A DNA stretch of 64,000 bases from Chionoecetes opilio (lineage: Eukaryota > Arthropoda > Malacostraca > Decapoda > Majidae): assembly GCA_016584305.1 (NCBI GenBank), contig JACEEZ010020921.1, positions 64,270-128,269 on the forward strand, in the 5' to 3' direction. Shown here piece by piece: positions 9,170 to 18,483 of the stretch. The position numbers and the translations under genes are program-made. Positions within the stretch are counted from its first letter, which is position 1. Each line of letters opens with the position of its first letter. The notes beneath the pieces were generated by a model. It saw only the letters and a program-made list of their open reading frames with translations, was not told where the DNA came from and made no database searches.

Positions 9170-11565
9170 TACTAACCCTTCTGTTTACTTTGTGAAACTA
9201 TTCTCTCTGTTGGGTTCCTCCGATCACAATCTTATTTCTGTAACCTGTCCTATCGCTCCGGTGCCGCCTCAGGACCCACCTAAGCGGATGTGCTTCTGGC
9301 ATTTCAACTCAGCTAAGTGGGAAGACCTAAGGCAGTACTACTCTGATTTTCCATGGAATGATTACTGCTTCCATGTCAGAGACCCATCTCTTTGTGCAAA
9401 GCGCATAACTGAGGTCATAGTCTCTGGCATGGAGGCGTACATTCCACACACTCTCTAATCCTAAAGCCCGTCAACCTTGGTTTAACTCTGCTTTTTCTCA
9501 TGCTGTCCGAGATAGAGAGGTGGCTCACAAACGGTACCGTAACCATCCATCTCCTGAAACTCTTGCCCTTTATATTTCTGCCCTTAATCATGCCAAATCT
9601 ATACTTCAACTTACCAAAAACTCCTTCATTCATAGAAAATGTCAAAATCTTTCTGAATCAAATTCCTCTCGTGACTTCTGGCATCTAGCAAATATCATAT
9701 CTAACAATTTTTCTTCTGCATCTTTCCCTCCTATGTTCCACCCAGATGGCTCCACAGCTGTCTCATCTATTTCTAAAGCTGAACTCTTCACTCAAACCTT
9801 TGCTGAAAATTCCACTCTGTTTGATGAAGGGCTTGTTCCTCCTTCTCCTCCACCCTCTGACTGTTGGGGTCTTTAAAAGGAGTCTGGATAAATTCATGGA
9901 TGGGGAAGAGAGGTGGATATAGGTAGAGTTGAGTAACAGGAACTACCTCGTGTAGGTCTCACGGCCTCTTGTAGCTTCCTTACTGTCTTATGTTCTTATG
10001 ACTATATTATCCCTGTTATTAAGATCCTTCGTAATGATGTTTTCTTTGCCCTTTCTGGCCTAGATCCTCGGAAGGCTTACGGTCCTGACGGAGTCCCTCC
10101 TATTGTTCTCAAAAATTGTTCTTATGTGCTTGCACCCTGCCTGGTCAAACTTTTCCGTCTTTGTCTATCTACTTCCACCTTTCCTTCTTGCTGGAAGTTT
10201 GCTCACATCCAACCTGTTCCTAAGAAGGGTGACCGTTCTAATCCATCAAACTACCGTCCTATAGCTTTGACTTCCTGCCTTTCTAAAGTTTTTGAATCTA
10301 TACTTAATAAGAAGATTCTTAAGCATCTATTTGCTCGCAATCTTCTATCTGATCGTCAGTACGGTTTCCGTACAGGGCGATCTACTGGCGATCTTCTAGC
10401 TTTCCTAACTGAATCTTGGTCATCCTCCTTTAGGGGTTTTGATGAAACTTTTGCTGTTGCCCTTGACATATCAAAAGCTTTTGATAGAGTCTGGCACAAA
10501 TCTTTAATTTCCAAACTACCTTCATTCGGTTTCTATCCTTCTCTCTGTACCTTCATCTTAAGTTTCCTTTCAAACCGTTCTATTGCAGCTACTGTAGACG
10601 GACATTGTTCTTCTCCTAAATCTATCAATAGTGGTGTTCCCCAGGGTTCTGTCCAATCACCCAATCTCTTTCTATTATTCATTAATAATCTTCTTTGTCT
10701 AACTCAAAGCCCTATCCACTCCTACGCTGATGATTCTACCCTGCATTTTTCAATGTCTTTTATTAGAATTCCAGAGCAGGAATTAAGTGATTCGCAGAGA
10801 GATGCCACCGAGCGCCTAACTTCTGATCTTTCTATAATTTCTGATTGGGGCAAAGCAAACCTTGTTTTGTTCAATGCCTCAAAAACCCAATTTCTTCACT
10901 TATCTTCTCGACAAAACCTACCAAATAACTATCCCCTCTTCTTCAATGACACTCAACTATCTCCTTCTTCTACAATGAACATTCTAGGACTATCCTTTAC
11001 TAAAAATTTGAACTGGAAATCTCACATCTCATCTCTTGCTAAAACAGCTTCTAAGAAGTTAGGTGTCCTGTGGCATCTGCGTCCTTTTTTTTCTCCCTCC
11101 CAGTTGCTTACTCTGTACGGGGGCCTTATCCGCCCATGTATGGAGTATGTCTCACATGTTTGGGGAGGATCCACTCATACAGCTCTCCTAAACAGGGTTG
11201 AGTCAAACAAAAGCTTTTCGTCTCATCAACTCCCCTCCTCTGACTGACTGTCTTCAATCTTTGAATCACCGCCGGAATGTTGCTTTTCTTGCTATCTGCT
11301 ACCGTTATTTTCATGCCCACTGCACTTCTCAGCCTGCTAACTGCATGCCTCCCCCCCCTCCCGCGGCCTCGCTGCACAAAACTCTACTCATTCTCATCCC
11401 CATTCTGTCCATCTTCCTAATGCAAGAGTTAATCAGTATCTTTACTCCTTCATCCCTTTCACTGGTAAACTCTGGAACTCTCTTCCTGTTTCTATTTTTC
11501 CTCCTTCCTATGACTTAACTCTTTTCAAGAGAAGAGTAACAAGACACCTTCCGAACTAAATTGGC
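9170..11565 (+). pseudogene. LINE ORF2 (endonuclease end plus reverse transcriptase)
   Basis: Encodes the polymerase for target-primed reverse transcription. The first part (about 9190-9860) reads [12 protein letters not shown], the last conserved block of an APE-type endonuclease, followed by the linker. The reverse transcriptase runs from about 10050 with DPRKAYGPDG, YRPIALTSCLSKVFE, DISKAFDRVWH, GVPQGSVQSP and the catalytic HSYADDSTLHF. Frames shift near 9458, near 11200 and near 11390, and a foreign LINE fragment interrupts the linker. The family is most like Jockey/I-group LINEs; the exact clade is uncertain. Confidence 0.85.
9862..9998 (+). mobile_element. 3' fragment of a CR1-like LINE nested in the Jockey/I-like LINE
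   Basis: The stretch from TTGGGGTCTTTAAAAGG to CTTATGTTCTTA matches the 3' end of the LINE at 54300-54442. Flanking TGAC occurs at 9858-9861 and 9999-10002, and removing the insert rejoins the host frame. There is no poly-A; the copy ends at the same TTCTTATG/TTCTTGTG word as the other copy, as CR1-type elements do. Confidence 0.75.
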
Positions 11566-11702
11566 ACACCCCTCTTTATTTTTATTCTTGTACTGTCTTC
11601 TTTATAGGGACTGGCAACTAAGCGGGCTTTGTGTTACCTATTTTTGTTGTGCCCTTGGCCAGTCCTTTGTGATGTAAAAAAAAAAAAAAAAAGTTGGGTT
11701 GA

Positions 11703-11735
11703 CAGTGCAGTTGTGACTATTAATAAATGTATGGT
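11703..11735 (+). terminator. 3' UTR end and AATAAA polyadenylation signal of the broken zinc-finger gene
   Basis: CAGTGCAGTTGTGAC followed by AATAAA at 11722-11727 matches the end of the paralogue's UTR, where AATAAA is at 37792-37797. The LINE separates it from its coding sequence by about 2.7 kb. Confidence 0.7.
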
Positions 11736-11780
11736 AAATAATGGTGTTTGGTAAAAACCTTTGTTTGTGTATATCTTCAG

Positions 11781-11868
11781 GGTTGATGTCACAGTTGTTG
11801 GTCATTTCCCTGATCCAAAGCTCCACCAACCCAGTAGTAGTGTTGACCAGGATGACTCTAGCTTGAAG
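11781..11868 (+). other. Candidate host exon, 88 bp
   Basis: An open stretch bounded by a good acceptor (TATATCTTCAG at 11770-11780) and a donor (AAG followed by GTAACA at 11869). After one base of split codon it reads 29 codons, VDVTVVGHFPDPKLHQ then a serine/aspartate-rich end, and finishes in phase 0. I do not recognise the protein. It may belong to a gene whose other exons are outside the window or hidden by repeats, or be a chance match. Confidence 0.3.
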
Positions 11869-12108
11869 GTAACATCGCTTACTTATAGACAAAATCACCC
11901 ATTAAGATTAATTCCCCACTTGTCAAAATTAAGTTCCTTCAATGCCTAGTTGTATCGTTTAACATTTCTTGCTATTCATCCCCCTGTCCATGACCTGGTT
12001 TTGGTGGAACACTTGCCTCGGCGATATCTCTGCTCTACTTTACAAGTTTTCAGGCTCATGTTGATTATTTCTGCCGTTCCTTCTCCCATTTCCACTGTAA
12101 TTACTAAT

Positions 12109-12749
12109 ATGCTGTTTGGGGGCCCTATGTAATATGCTGTTTGGGGGCCCTATGCAAAATGCTGTTTGGGGGCCCTATGTAATATGCTGTTTGGGGGCCC
12201 TATGTAATATGCTGTTTGGGGGCCCTATGCAAAATGCTGTTTGGGGGCCCTATGTAATATGCTGTTTGGGGGCCCTATGCAAAATGCTGTTTGGGGGCCC
12301 TATGCAAAATGCTGTTTGGGGGCCCTATGTAATATGCTGTTTGGGGGCCCTATGCAAAATGCTGTTTGGGGGCCCTATGTAATATGCTGTTTGGGGGCCC
12401 TATGCAAAATGCTGTTTGGGGGCCCTGTGCAAAATGCTGTTTGGGGGCCCTATGTAATATGCTGTTTGGGGGCCCTATGCAAAATGCTGTTTGGGGGCCC
12501 TATGTAATATGCTGTTTGGGGGCCCTATGCAAAATGCTGTTTGGGGGCCCTATGCGAAATGCTGTTTGGGGGCCCTATGTGAAATGCTGTTTGGGGGCCC
12601 TATGCGAAATGCTGTTTGGGGGCCCAATGTGAAATGCTGTTTGGGGCCCTATGGGAAATGCTGTTTGGGGGCCCTATGCGAAATGCTGTTTGGGGGCCCT
12701 ATGCAAAATGCTGTTTGGGGGCCCTATGCGAAATGCTGTTTGGGGGCTC
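12109..12749. repeat. 25-bp minisatellite, about 25 copies
   Basis: Tandem units ATGCTGTTTGGGGGCCCTAT followed by a 5-base variable tail (GTAAT, GCAAA, GCGAA or GTGAA). Left units alternate GTAAT and GCAAA; the last eight are mostly GCGAA or GTGAA, so variants are not randomly placed. Twenty-five is not a multiple of three, yet all three forward frames stay open (MLFGGPM, NAVWGPY, KCCLGAL), which produces overlapping 88-codon frames. These are not genes. GGGGGCCC gives each unit a self-complementary core. Confidence 0.97.
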
Positions 12750-13155
12750 TCCCAATTTTGTAAAACTGATGGGGGGATTCCAAGCCCTCTAAGGTGGTCT
12801 GGGGGCACACCTTTAATATCTGAATACACCTATCTGGTGAATTTAAGACGAAAAGACACTAGATTCCAAAAAATACAAATAATGGCAGCAATTGGGACCC
12901 CTTGGTGGCTTTTATAGGCCTTTGCTATACAAAATTGTCTGTTAGCCATAAGATTACGAAAAGTAACTGAATATACCAAATTAGCTAGTGGGCAAGGATA
13001 CTAAACCGGTCATATCTATAAAACATTGCTTACATTCATCAAAATCATCTAATGGTAGCCAAATTACAATGGAAATTATGCGTTCTGGGTCTCAAGGGGT
13101 AAATACTGGAACGGAAGGACACAATTAACTTAGACTTAACTAACACGTATACATA
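12750..13155. other. Unassigned spacer, no feature recognised
   Basis: About 400 bp of single-copy-looking DNA between the minisatellite and hAT-2. No convincing frame, RNA gene or TIR was seen. Confidence 0.5.
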
Positions 13156-13559
13156 CTCACTATCAAAGGTGGACATCACAATTTTTTTTCCAATTCCGCT
13201 ATCGCAATTCTGCAATTCCGACCTGCACCAGTCTGCAATCGCAATTCCGCAATTTTTTTCAGATAGGCCTTTTCGCAATCGCAATTCTGCAATTCCGCAA
13301 TTCCGCAAACTAATTTTGACACCTATAATTAAAGCAAAAAATGTCTCTAGACTCTTAAACATCTCTAGACTCTTAAACACCTACAATTCAAACAAAAAAT
13401 GTCTCTTGACTTAGTGTTTAATACTTCTGTATTCCTATTCTGTTTCTGTCTATAATTGTTACTTGTCCTTCACAATTAAGTCTTTGTCTCTTTTAGTATT
13501 TTTCTTTACTTTTACACTTCACAGTCTACTGGCTAGTAATCACTAATCTAAGTAACCTA

Positions 13560-13787
13560 CTAATCTTCCTCCTCCTCCTCCTCCTCCTCCTCCTCCTCCT
13601 CCTCCTCCTCCTCCTCCCACTTCTGGTTCAGCATGTGGAGGTTGCCCTTCAAGAACACAAGTTTCTCAAAGTTGTTGGCTGTCAGCGCTGACCTTTTCGG
13701 CCTTAGGATGTCAGACCCCATGCTGAACAGCCTCTCCACAGCCACGGAGGAGGGCACAGGGGTGTTGTATTTGATGAACAGGTCCAC
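13560..13787 (-). pseudogene. hAT transposase C-terminal dimerisation fragment
   Basis: About 60 codons resembling the hAT dimerisation block: NTPVPSSVAVERLFSMGSD followed by LRPKRSALTANNFEKLVFL. Everything upstream (BED finger, catalytic core) has been deleted. The tail runs into polyglutamate encoded by the TCC microsatellite. Confidence 0.88.
13566..13617. repeat. (TCC)n microsatellite
   Basis: About 17 tandem TCC units inside hAT-2, reading as polyglutamate on the minus strand. Confidence 0.95.
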
Positions 13788-14686
13788 CCAGGCAGACTTG
13801 GCAGTGTCGTCTCCACCATATTTGGCGGGAACTTATATTCACGCGGGCACTTTGAAGGTGGTGACTGTCGCAATTATTGCAATTGAGTTTCAAAATTTTG
13901 GCGGTCCGCAACCCGCAATTCTGCAATATTTTCAGGCATTTGTAATTGCGCAATTCCGCAACCGAATTACCCATTCCGCAAGTTGCGAATTGCGGAATTG
14001 CGGACTAAAATTGCGGAATGCCCACCTCTGCTCACTATACTAAATGAACTAAGACTTCATTCATGTCACGCAAGGTTTATTTGAAGGATAAATACAGCAG
14101 TAAATGGGGGAAGAGGTGCTTGAAAGTAGATAGATAATATATAACAGATACAGGGAGGTCCTGTTATACGAGCATTCGGTATACGAGAATCCGATGATAC
14201 GAGATGTGTAAATTAGGGTCTATTTTCAATATACGAGATCGAAAATCTAATGCTACGACATTCAAACTGGGGTGAGTAAAATTAACAAGTTATATACTAA
14301 AGTAAATTACAAGTTATTTACTAAAATAAATTACAAGCTATTTACTAATATTATAAAGTCATTTACTGATTATATGATTTTACCTAAGGTTGTACGATAA
14401 TCAATCTGAAAATATGATAATTCTGGTCGCTCGGTACGACAATGTGGCCTACAAAATTTCACATCCTGGACGATGTACAATGATTCAGATGCGCAGAGAC
14501 GAGTTTGTGGGCAGTGGAAGAGGTCTGGGCACCCCTCCCTTGTCCCTTACCTACCCTACCCTCTCGAGTCTTCAATCCTACCTCCCCCCCCTTTTTTGCA
14601 CCCCCTTCCGCCTTCTCCCCCCTTTCTCATTCACCTCCACCCACCCTCTACTCCCTTTCCCCTACTCCCTTGACCACGTGGTGATG

Positions 14687-14768
14687 CCACCCACCCCCTA
14701 CTCCCTACCCCCTACTCCTATGACCACGTTGTGATGGGGGAAGGGGGTAGGGAGTAGGGGGTGGGTGG
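14687..14768. repeat. Perfect 27-bp inverted repeat, C-rich/G-rich arms
   Basis: Left arm 14687-14713 (CCACCCACCCCCTACTCCCT onward) and right arm 14742-14768 are exact reverse complements separated by 28 bases. Single strands would form a strong hairpin, and the G-rich arm has several GGG runs suited to a quadruplex. Confidence 0.95.
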
Positions 14769-15012
14769 TGGATCCACCCCCGTTTTAACCACTCACACCC
14801 TCAACAACACCTTCTCCACCCCCCCCTCCGTTTCCCCACCAACACCATCACCCCCTTCTTTATTACAACCCCCCTCCCCCGTTTCCCCCCTTCTCCATTA
14901 CCAACACAACCCTGTTTCTCCCACCTTCATCTCTAGCCCCGGCCCCTTCCTTCTCCATCACCATGGAAACACACACCCACGTGTGAGGCATGTTGCATGA
15001 GGCATGGCTCTT

Positions 15013-15234
15013 GACGCTATCGTGATACGTTCATGGCACTGTCGTGGTTATCGTAACTCTATCGTGACGACAAAATGACCATTGATTTTCCATTCGTGAC
15101 ATTGTCTTACAGCTGTCACGACTCCATCGTGACCATTTTACGACCGTCATGACACATACGTACAGGCAGCGTGACATTGCTATGAGGCTATCGTGGTCTG
15201 CGTTTATCGTGGACAAATTTCACGATAGCGTCAA
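15013..15234. mobile_element. Small MITE-like element
   Basis: TTGACGCTATCGTGA at the left and its exact complement TCACGATAGCGTCAA at the right bound about 220 bp, with ATCGTG/TCGTGAC words repeated throughout. It is nested in family A. No target duplication could be fixed. Confidence 0.6.
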
Positions 15235-15734
15235 TAATCAAATTGGTGGCGCTATCGTGGCTTGATTATGGAATGTGTGAAGGAAGCTCAAGTGATCAAG
15301 GGGAGGAGGAAGAACTCTAACCCAGTCACCCCTGTTTTCTCTCGAGCCTCGGAGAGAGAAAACAGGGACTCCCAGCTGGCTACTTGCCAGCTTCCTGTCT
15401 CCCCACACAACATTACCACTTGTGAGTGTTATGCATGTTTTATGTTTAATTAATGTGCAGTTATGTTATTTTGTGAGCTATTTTCTCTTTCAGAATGCTT
15501 TTTCTACAGAATAGGTAGTACAGTGTGGGTAATATAGACGCTGTGTGTTTGTTGTGTTTGCTATAGTTTATTTTAGCTTGAAAAACACAGTCTTTTTTTT
15601 TTTTTTTTTTAATGATGGGGTCCTGGAACCAAACCTATATTTTACCATTAGTTATGTGTTTCGTTATACGAGATTTCTCTTTACGAGTATGCCAGGTGGA
15701 ACCTAACTGCTCGTATCTTCGGGACCTCCCTGTA

Positions 15735-16067
15735 CAAAATAACAGATAGAAATGGTATATATGTGCGTTAAAATGCGCCAAATGAAAGGGAAAACGTGTG
15801 TGACATGGGTAAGGATGAAACAGTGGAACATGTGATACTAGAATGTGGGAAGTATAACTGGGAGAGAATGTAAATGATGCGTGTGGTTTTGACTGAAATG
15901 GGATGTGAAATGAATGAGGTGGTTGAAACGACAGGAAGAGAATGGATGTTATTGCTGCTGGGACTGTGTGGTGAGACAAGGGGACGGATGATTGAGGCAG
16001 TGAAAGAGTTTTTGAAAAGAATGTGGTGTATGAGAAATAGACAATAGAACTGCATGCTTGTATTATG
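15735..16067 (+). pseudogene. LINE reverse-transcriptase C-terminal remnant
   Basis: Broken frames resemble the post-RT zinc-knuckle region of many arthropod non-LTR elements: VCDMGKDETVEHVILECGKY, then REWMLLLLGLCGE and RMIEAVKEFLKRMW ending at a stop near 16048. Frames are interrupted and no catalytic block remains. It lies between family A and family B elements. Confidence 0.6.
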
Positions 16068-16069
16068 TA

Positions 16070-16680
16070 CACACAAACCTCGATTTCCCGGACTAATAGG
16101 GGGGAGCACTGGTCCGGGAATCGCAACAGTCCAGGAATTATCCTCTAAAAAAAAATTTAAAAAAAAAAGAAAAAAAAAAAAAAAAAAGAAAAAAAAAAAG
16201 CGATGCCATTACCCACCCTATCCTACCCTGACATTTATCCTACTCTAGTATTTACTGTCCGGCAAACAGCCAATATCAACTACCCCGCCACGGACTTTTA
16301 CGTCCGCTGAGCATGCTGCCACCTGGCGGGAGGCAGCAGAAAGTGTTCAATAGTCTCAAGAGACGTTCCTGCACCAGGGGCAGTGCAGGTCAGGGGACTA
16401 ACGGAGGCAGTGCAGGTGAACCGTGAGTGTCGTGTGTCCAAATGTAAACAATACGACCGCTGAGGATGCTGCCACCTGGTGGGAGGCGCGGACACTGACC
16501 AGGGGTGACAGGAGACGCTCGGACCGCCGGACAACTTTGTCAATTTACGAACAGGACCAGGCATTTCAACGTATAATAAAAAAATTAAAAAGAAATAAAA
16601 AATTCTTGGACTCTTGACATATTCCCGGACCTCGGATTTTGTCCGGCAAATCCGATATCCGGGAAATCGAGGTTTGTGTG
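16070..16680 (+). mobile_element. Family B TA-flanked element, copy 1
   Basis: Bounded by TA (16068-16069 and 16681-16682) with ends CACACAAACCTCGATTTCCC and the complement of CACACAAACCTCGATTTCCC. CCCGGAC/GTCCGG words recur at both ends. The interior has an A-rich tract (16147-16200) and two units of the 153-bp tandem repeat amplified in copy 2. Non-autonomous; probably pogo/Tigger-like by TIR and TA target. Confidence 0.9.
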
Positions 16681-16738
16681 TATGTAGTTTTATTTATGTT
16701 TTTTTTCCTTTGGTTTGTGATTTCTTTCTACCGTACAG

Positions 16739-16895
16739 GAGCAACCGGTTCAAAGGTCAGCCTGTAATTTTAAGATCAAGATCAAAGTCTTGTTCTGAGT
16801 TGAGTCCGAGTTCACAAGGGCGTCATTACCTGTTGTTGTATTGCTACTTTGTGCCTCAACTAAGGGCTTGGCGGCGACGTCAGTGGCTGGGAAGG
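16739..16895 (+). other. Candidate host exon, 157 bp
   Basis: Bounded by a strong acceptor (TTTCTTTCTACCGTACAG ending 16738) and a near-consensus donor (AGG followed by GTAAGT at 16896). One frame is open throughout and basic, reading RSNRFKGQPVILRSRSKSC and ending RRRQWLGR. No family recognised. Same strand as the candidate exon at 11.8 kb. Confidence 0.35.
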
Positions 16896-17200
16896 GTAAG
16901 TCACGGCTGTGTGGTTATGTGTTGAGGCTGAAAACAGGTGAAATAATGGTTGTTATTGATACAAGGCAACGAAAGATAGACCATTTGGTGGTAGTAGTCT
17001 TGAGGGCACGTGTGTATTTATTACATGGATTGTGTGTGTGGGGCAAATTTTGGTGAGGAAGCCGCAAGAAGCCGGCTTCTGGCAGCTTCCGTTTTCTGTT
17101 AACTCGAGGCACTTTTAAGAAGCCGGCTTGCCCAGCTGGCGCAAGCCGCAGGAAGCTGGAGGAAGCGAGGGCCTGGGCTCGCTTCTCACGGCTTCATACG

Positions 17201-17208
17201 TGACGTCA
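17201..17208. promoter_or_regulatory. CRE-like palindrome TGACGTCA
   Basis: A consensus CREB/ATF site in a locally GC-rich stretch containing repeated GAAGCCGGCTT words (17060-17200). TGACGTCA or TGACGTCAT words also occur inside family P elements (near 2300, 49155 and 58650). With no gene start attached, function is speculative. Confidence 0.3.
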
Positions 17209-18141
17209 TAGATATAAACAACAAATGGCGGGCCAGCCTGAGTGAGATTTTATTAATCACTCTTGTAACAGAGTGAGTATCGTCGTAGAAATAATGTAAT
17301 TACAGATAACAGGACACAAGTAAACACATAGATGTACATTCAGAAGCATGGACTTACTTTAAGACCATGAACAAGAATATACAAGGTTAATGACATGACA
17401 GGACAACTTTAAAACTGGTGAAAGAATTATCATGTCTTATCAGCCTGATGATAGTCCCTAGCTGTGACATAGTAGTTTTTGCAGATTTTTGCTGATATTA
17501 GGGCACAAATTAACATAAGTTGTACATTTTGTAGCACGGGCTTAACTTTCGGACCACACTAATAGAGCTAATGTTAGCTCCATAGGTGTCACTAACATAC
17601 ACTTACTTTTTGGTAAGAGTGTAGGAGTAGCCGAGCAGGGGGCTAAGCACAACACAAGGTGGTTTTATAATTATTATTCTAAATTACAGAACATGTATCG
17701 GCCTTGTGCAGCACGATATAATAAAATGTTCCGATAGTCTTATCAATGCACAAAAGGTATTCACCACAACAAAATGTTCACGTATCACACACACGTCCTG
17801 ACCACACGAATGTATATCTTTCTCTGAGGTGTCGTGTACTCTCCTCAGGGCGCGGCAGGGGGTGCCCGCCCAGGGTATCAGGTAACAGGGTGTGGTCGTC
17901 TCCGTGACGTGGTGCCCCCTAGTAGCTGTAGCAGGTAGCTGTGGCAGATGACGTGGCATGGGCATGACACGTCATATATATATATATCTTAAACATGGAA
18001 ATTATTAGCAGAAAGGGTGCATGCCTTAAATATAAATGTAGGGATTACATATGTACCTACCTACAAAGGTCAACATTGCTCGTTCACCTACTTGGCGCGT
18101 CCTTGCGCCGTCCTAGAGACATGTACCTAACCATGTTACAA
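17209..18141. other. Unassigned spacer
   Basis: About 930 bp with no convincing gene or repeat boundary. It lies at the 3' side of the env-like remnant and could hold a decayed 3' LTR, but no matching 5' LTR was found beyond the gag end to test that. Confidence 0.4.
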
Positions 18142-18483
18142 TTATGTATTTACCTGATTTTGTTGGATTTTGCCCTTCAGGAGAACATACAAAGATAGGG
18201 CCTTCCTAACAACAAGGCAAAGTGGAATTACTATGATGATGATGATTATGATTGGCATAATCATTGAAGGAAAATGAACAGCTGGGTTAAGGTAGACAGG
18301 TAAAGAGTCCTGTACGGCTGTTTCCAATTCTGAGAAACTAGAGAATGTAAGCTCATAAATGGTATTAGTGACATATTTAATGCTTGAGAAATTTATATAC
18401 TTCAAGCTGTCAATAGGGAAAAGTCGAGCAGTGAAATTAGCTACAAATCCTTCGTGCAGTTTTTCAGGAAAGGTATTCAAATA

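Larger units (their letters stand above)
9140..11693 (+). mobile_element. 5'-truncated Jockey/I-like LINE inserted in the zinc-finger 3' UTR
   Basis: A non-LTR retrotransposon copy in the same orientation as the broken gene, ending in a 17-bp poly-A at about 11676-11692. It begins at the end of the endonuclease domain, so most of ORF1 and the endonuclease are missing. The junctions were placed by comparison with the paralogue, where GCAGCAG runs directly into TGCAGGTGTGAC. A 137-bp fragment of a different LINE lies at 9862-9998. No clear target-site duplication was found. Confidence 0.85.
13164..14030 (-). mobile_element. hAT-2, internally deleted, exact 8-bp duplication
   Basis: Target duplication CTCACTAT is exact at 13156-13163 and 14031-14038. 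Ends are CAAAGGTGGACATC and the complement of CAGAGGTGGGCATTCC. Both termini carry many copies of GCAATTCCGCAA-type words, the probable transposase-binding array. The element is 867 bp and retains only the last part of a transposase, so it needs a partner in trans. Confidence 0.93.
14151..15732 (+). mobile_element. Family A element, complete copy
   Basis: It begins CAGGGAGGTCCTG after TA (14149-14150) and ends GGGACCTCCCTG before TA (15733-15734). This long subfamily carries an interior (about 14400-14560) shared with the copy at 52.9 kb, a C-rich block with a 27-bp perfect inverted repeat, and a small nested inverted-repeat element at 15013-15234. Near the right end lies TTTTCTCTTTCAG, a splice-acceptor-like word found in every copy. 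No transposase. Confidence 0.9.

Noticed and set aside
12116..12917. Overlapping 88-90-codon forward frames reading MLFGGPM repeats
   Set aside because: They are the three frames of a 25-bp minisatellite; no start context, splice signals or non-repeat sequence.
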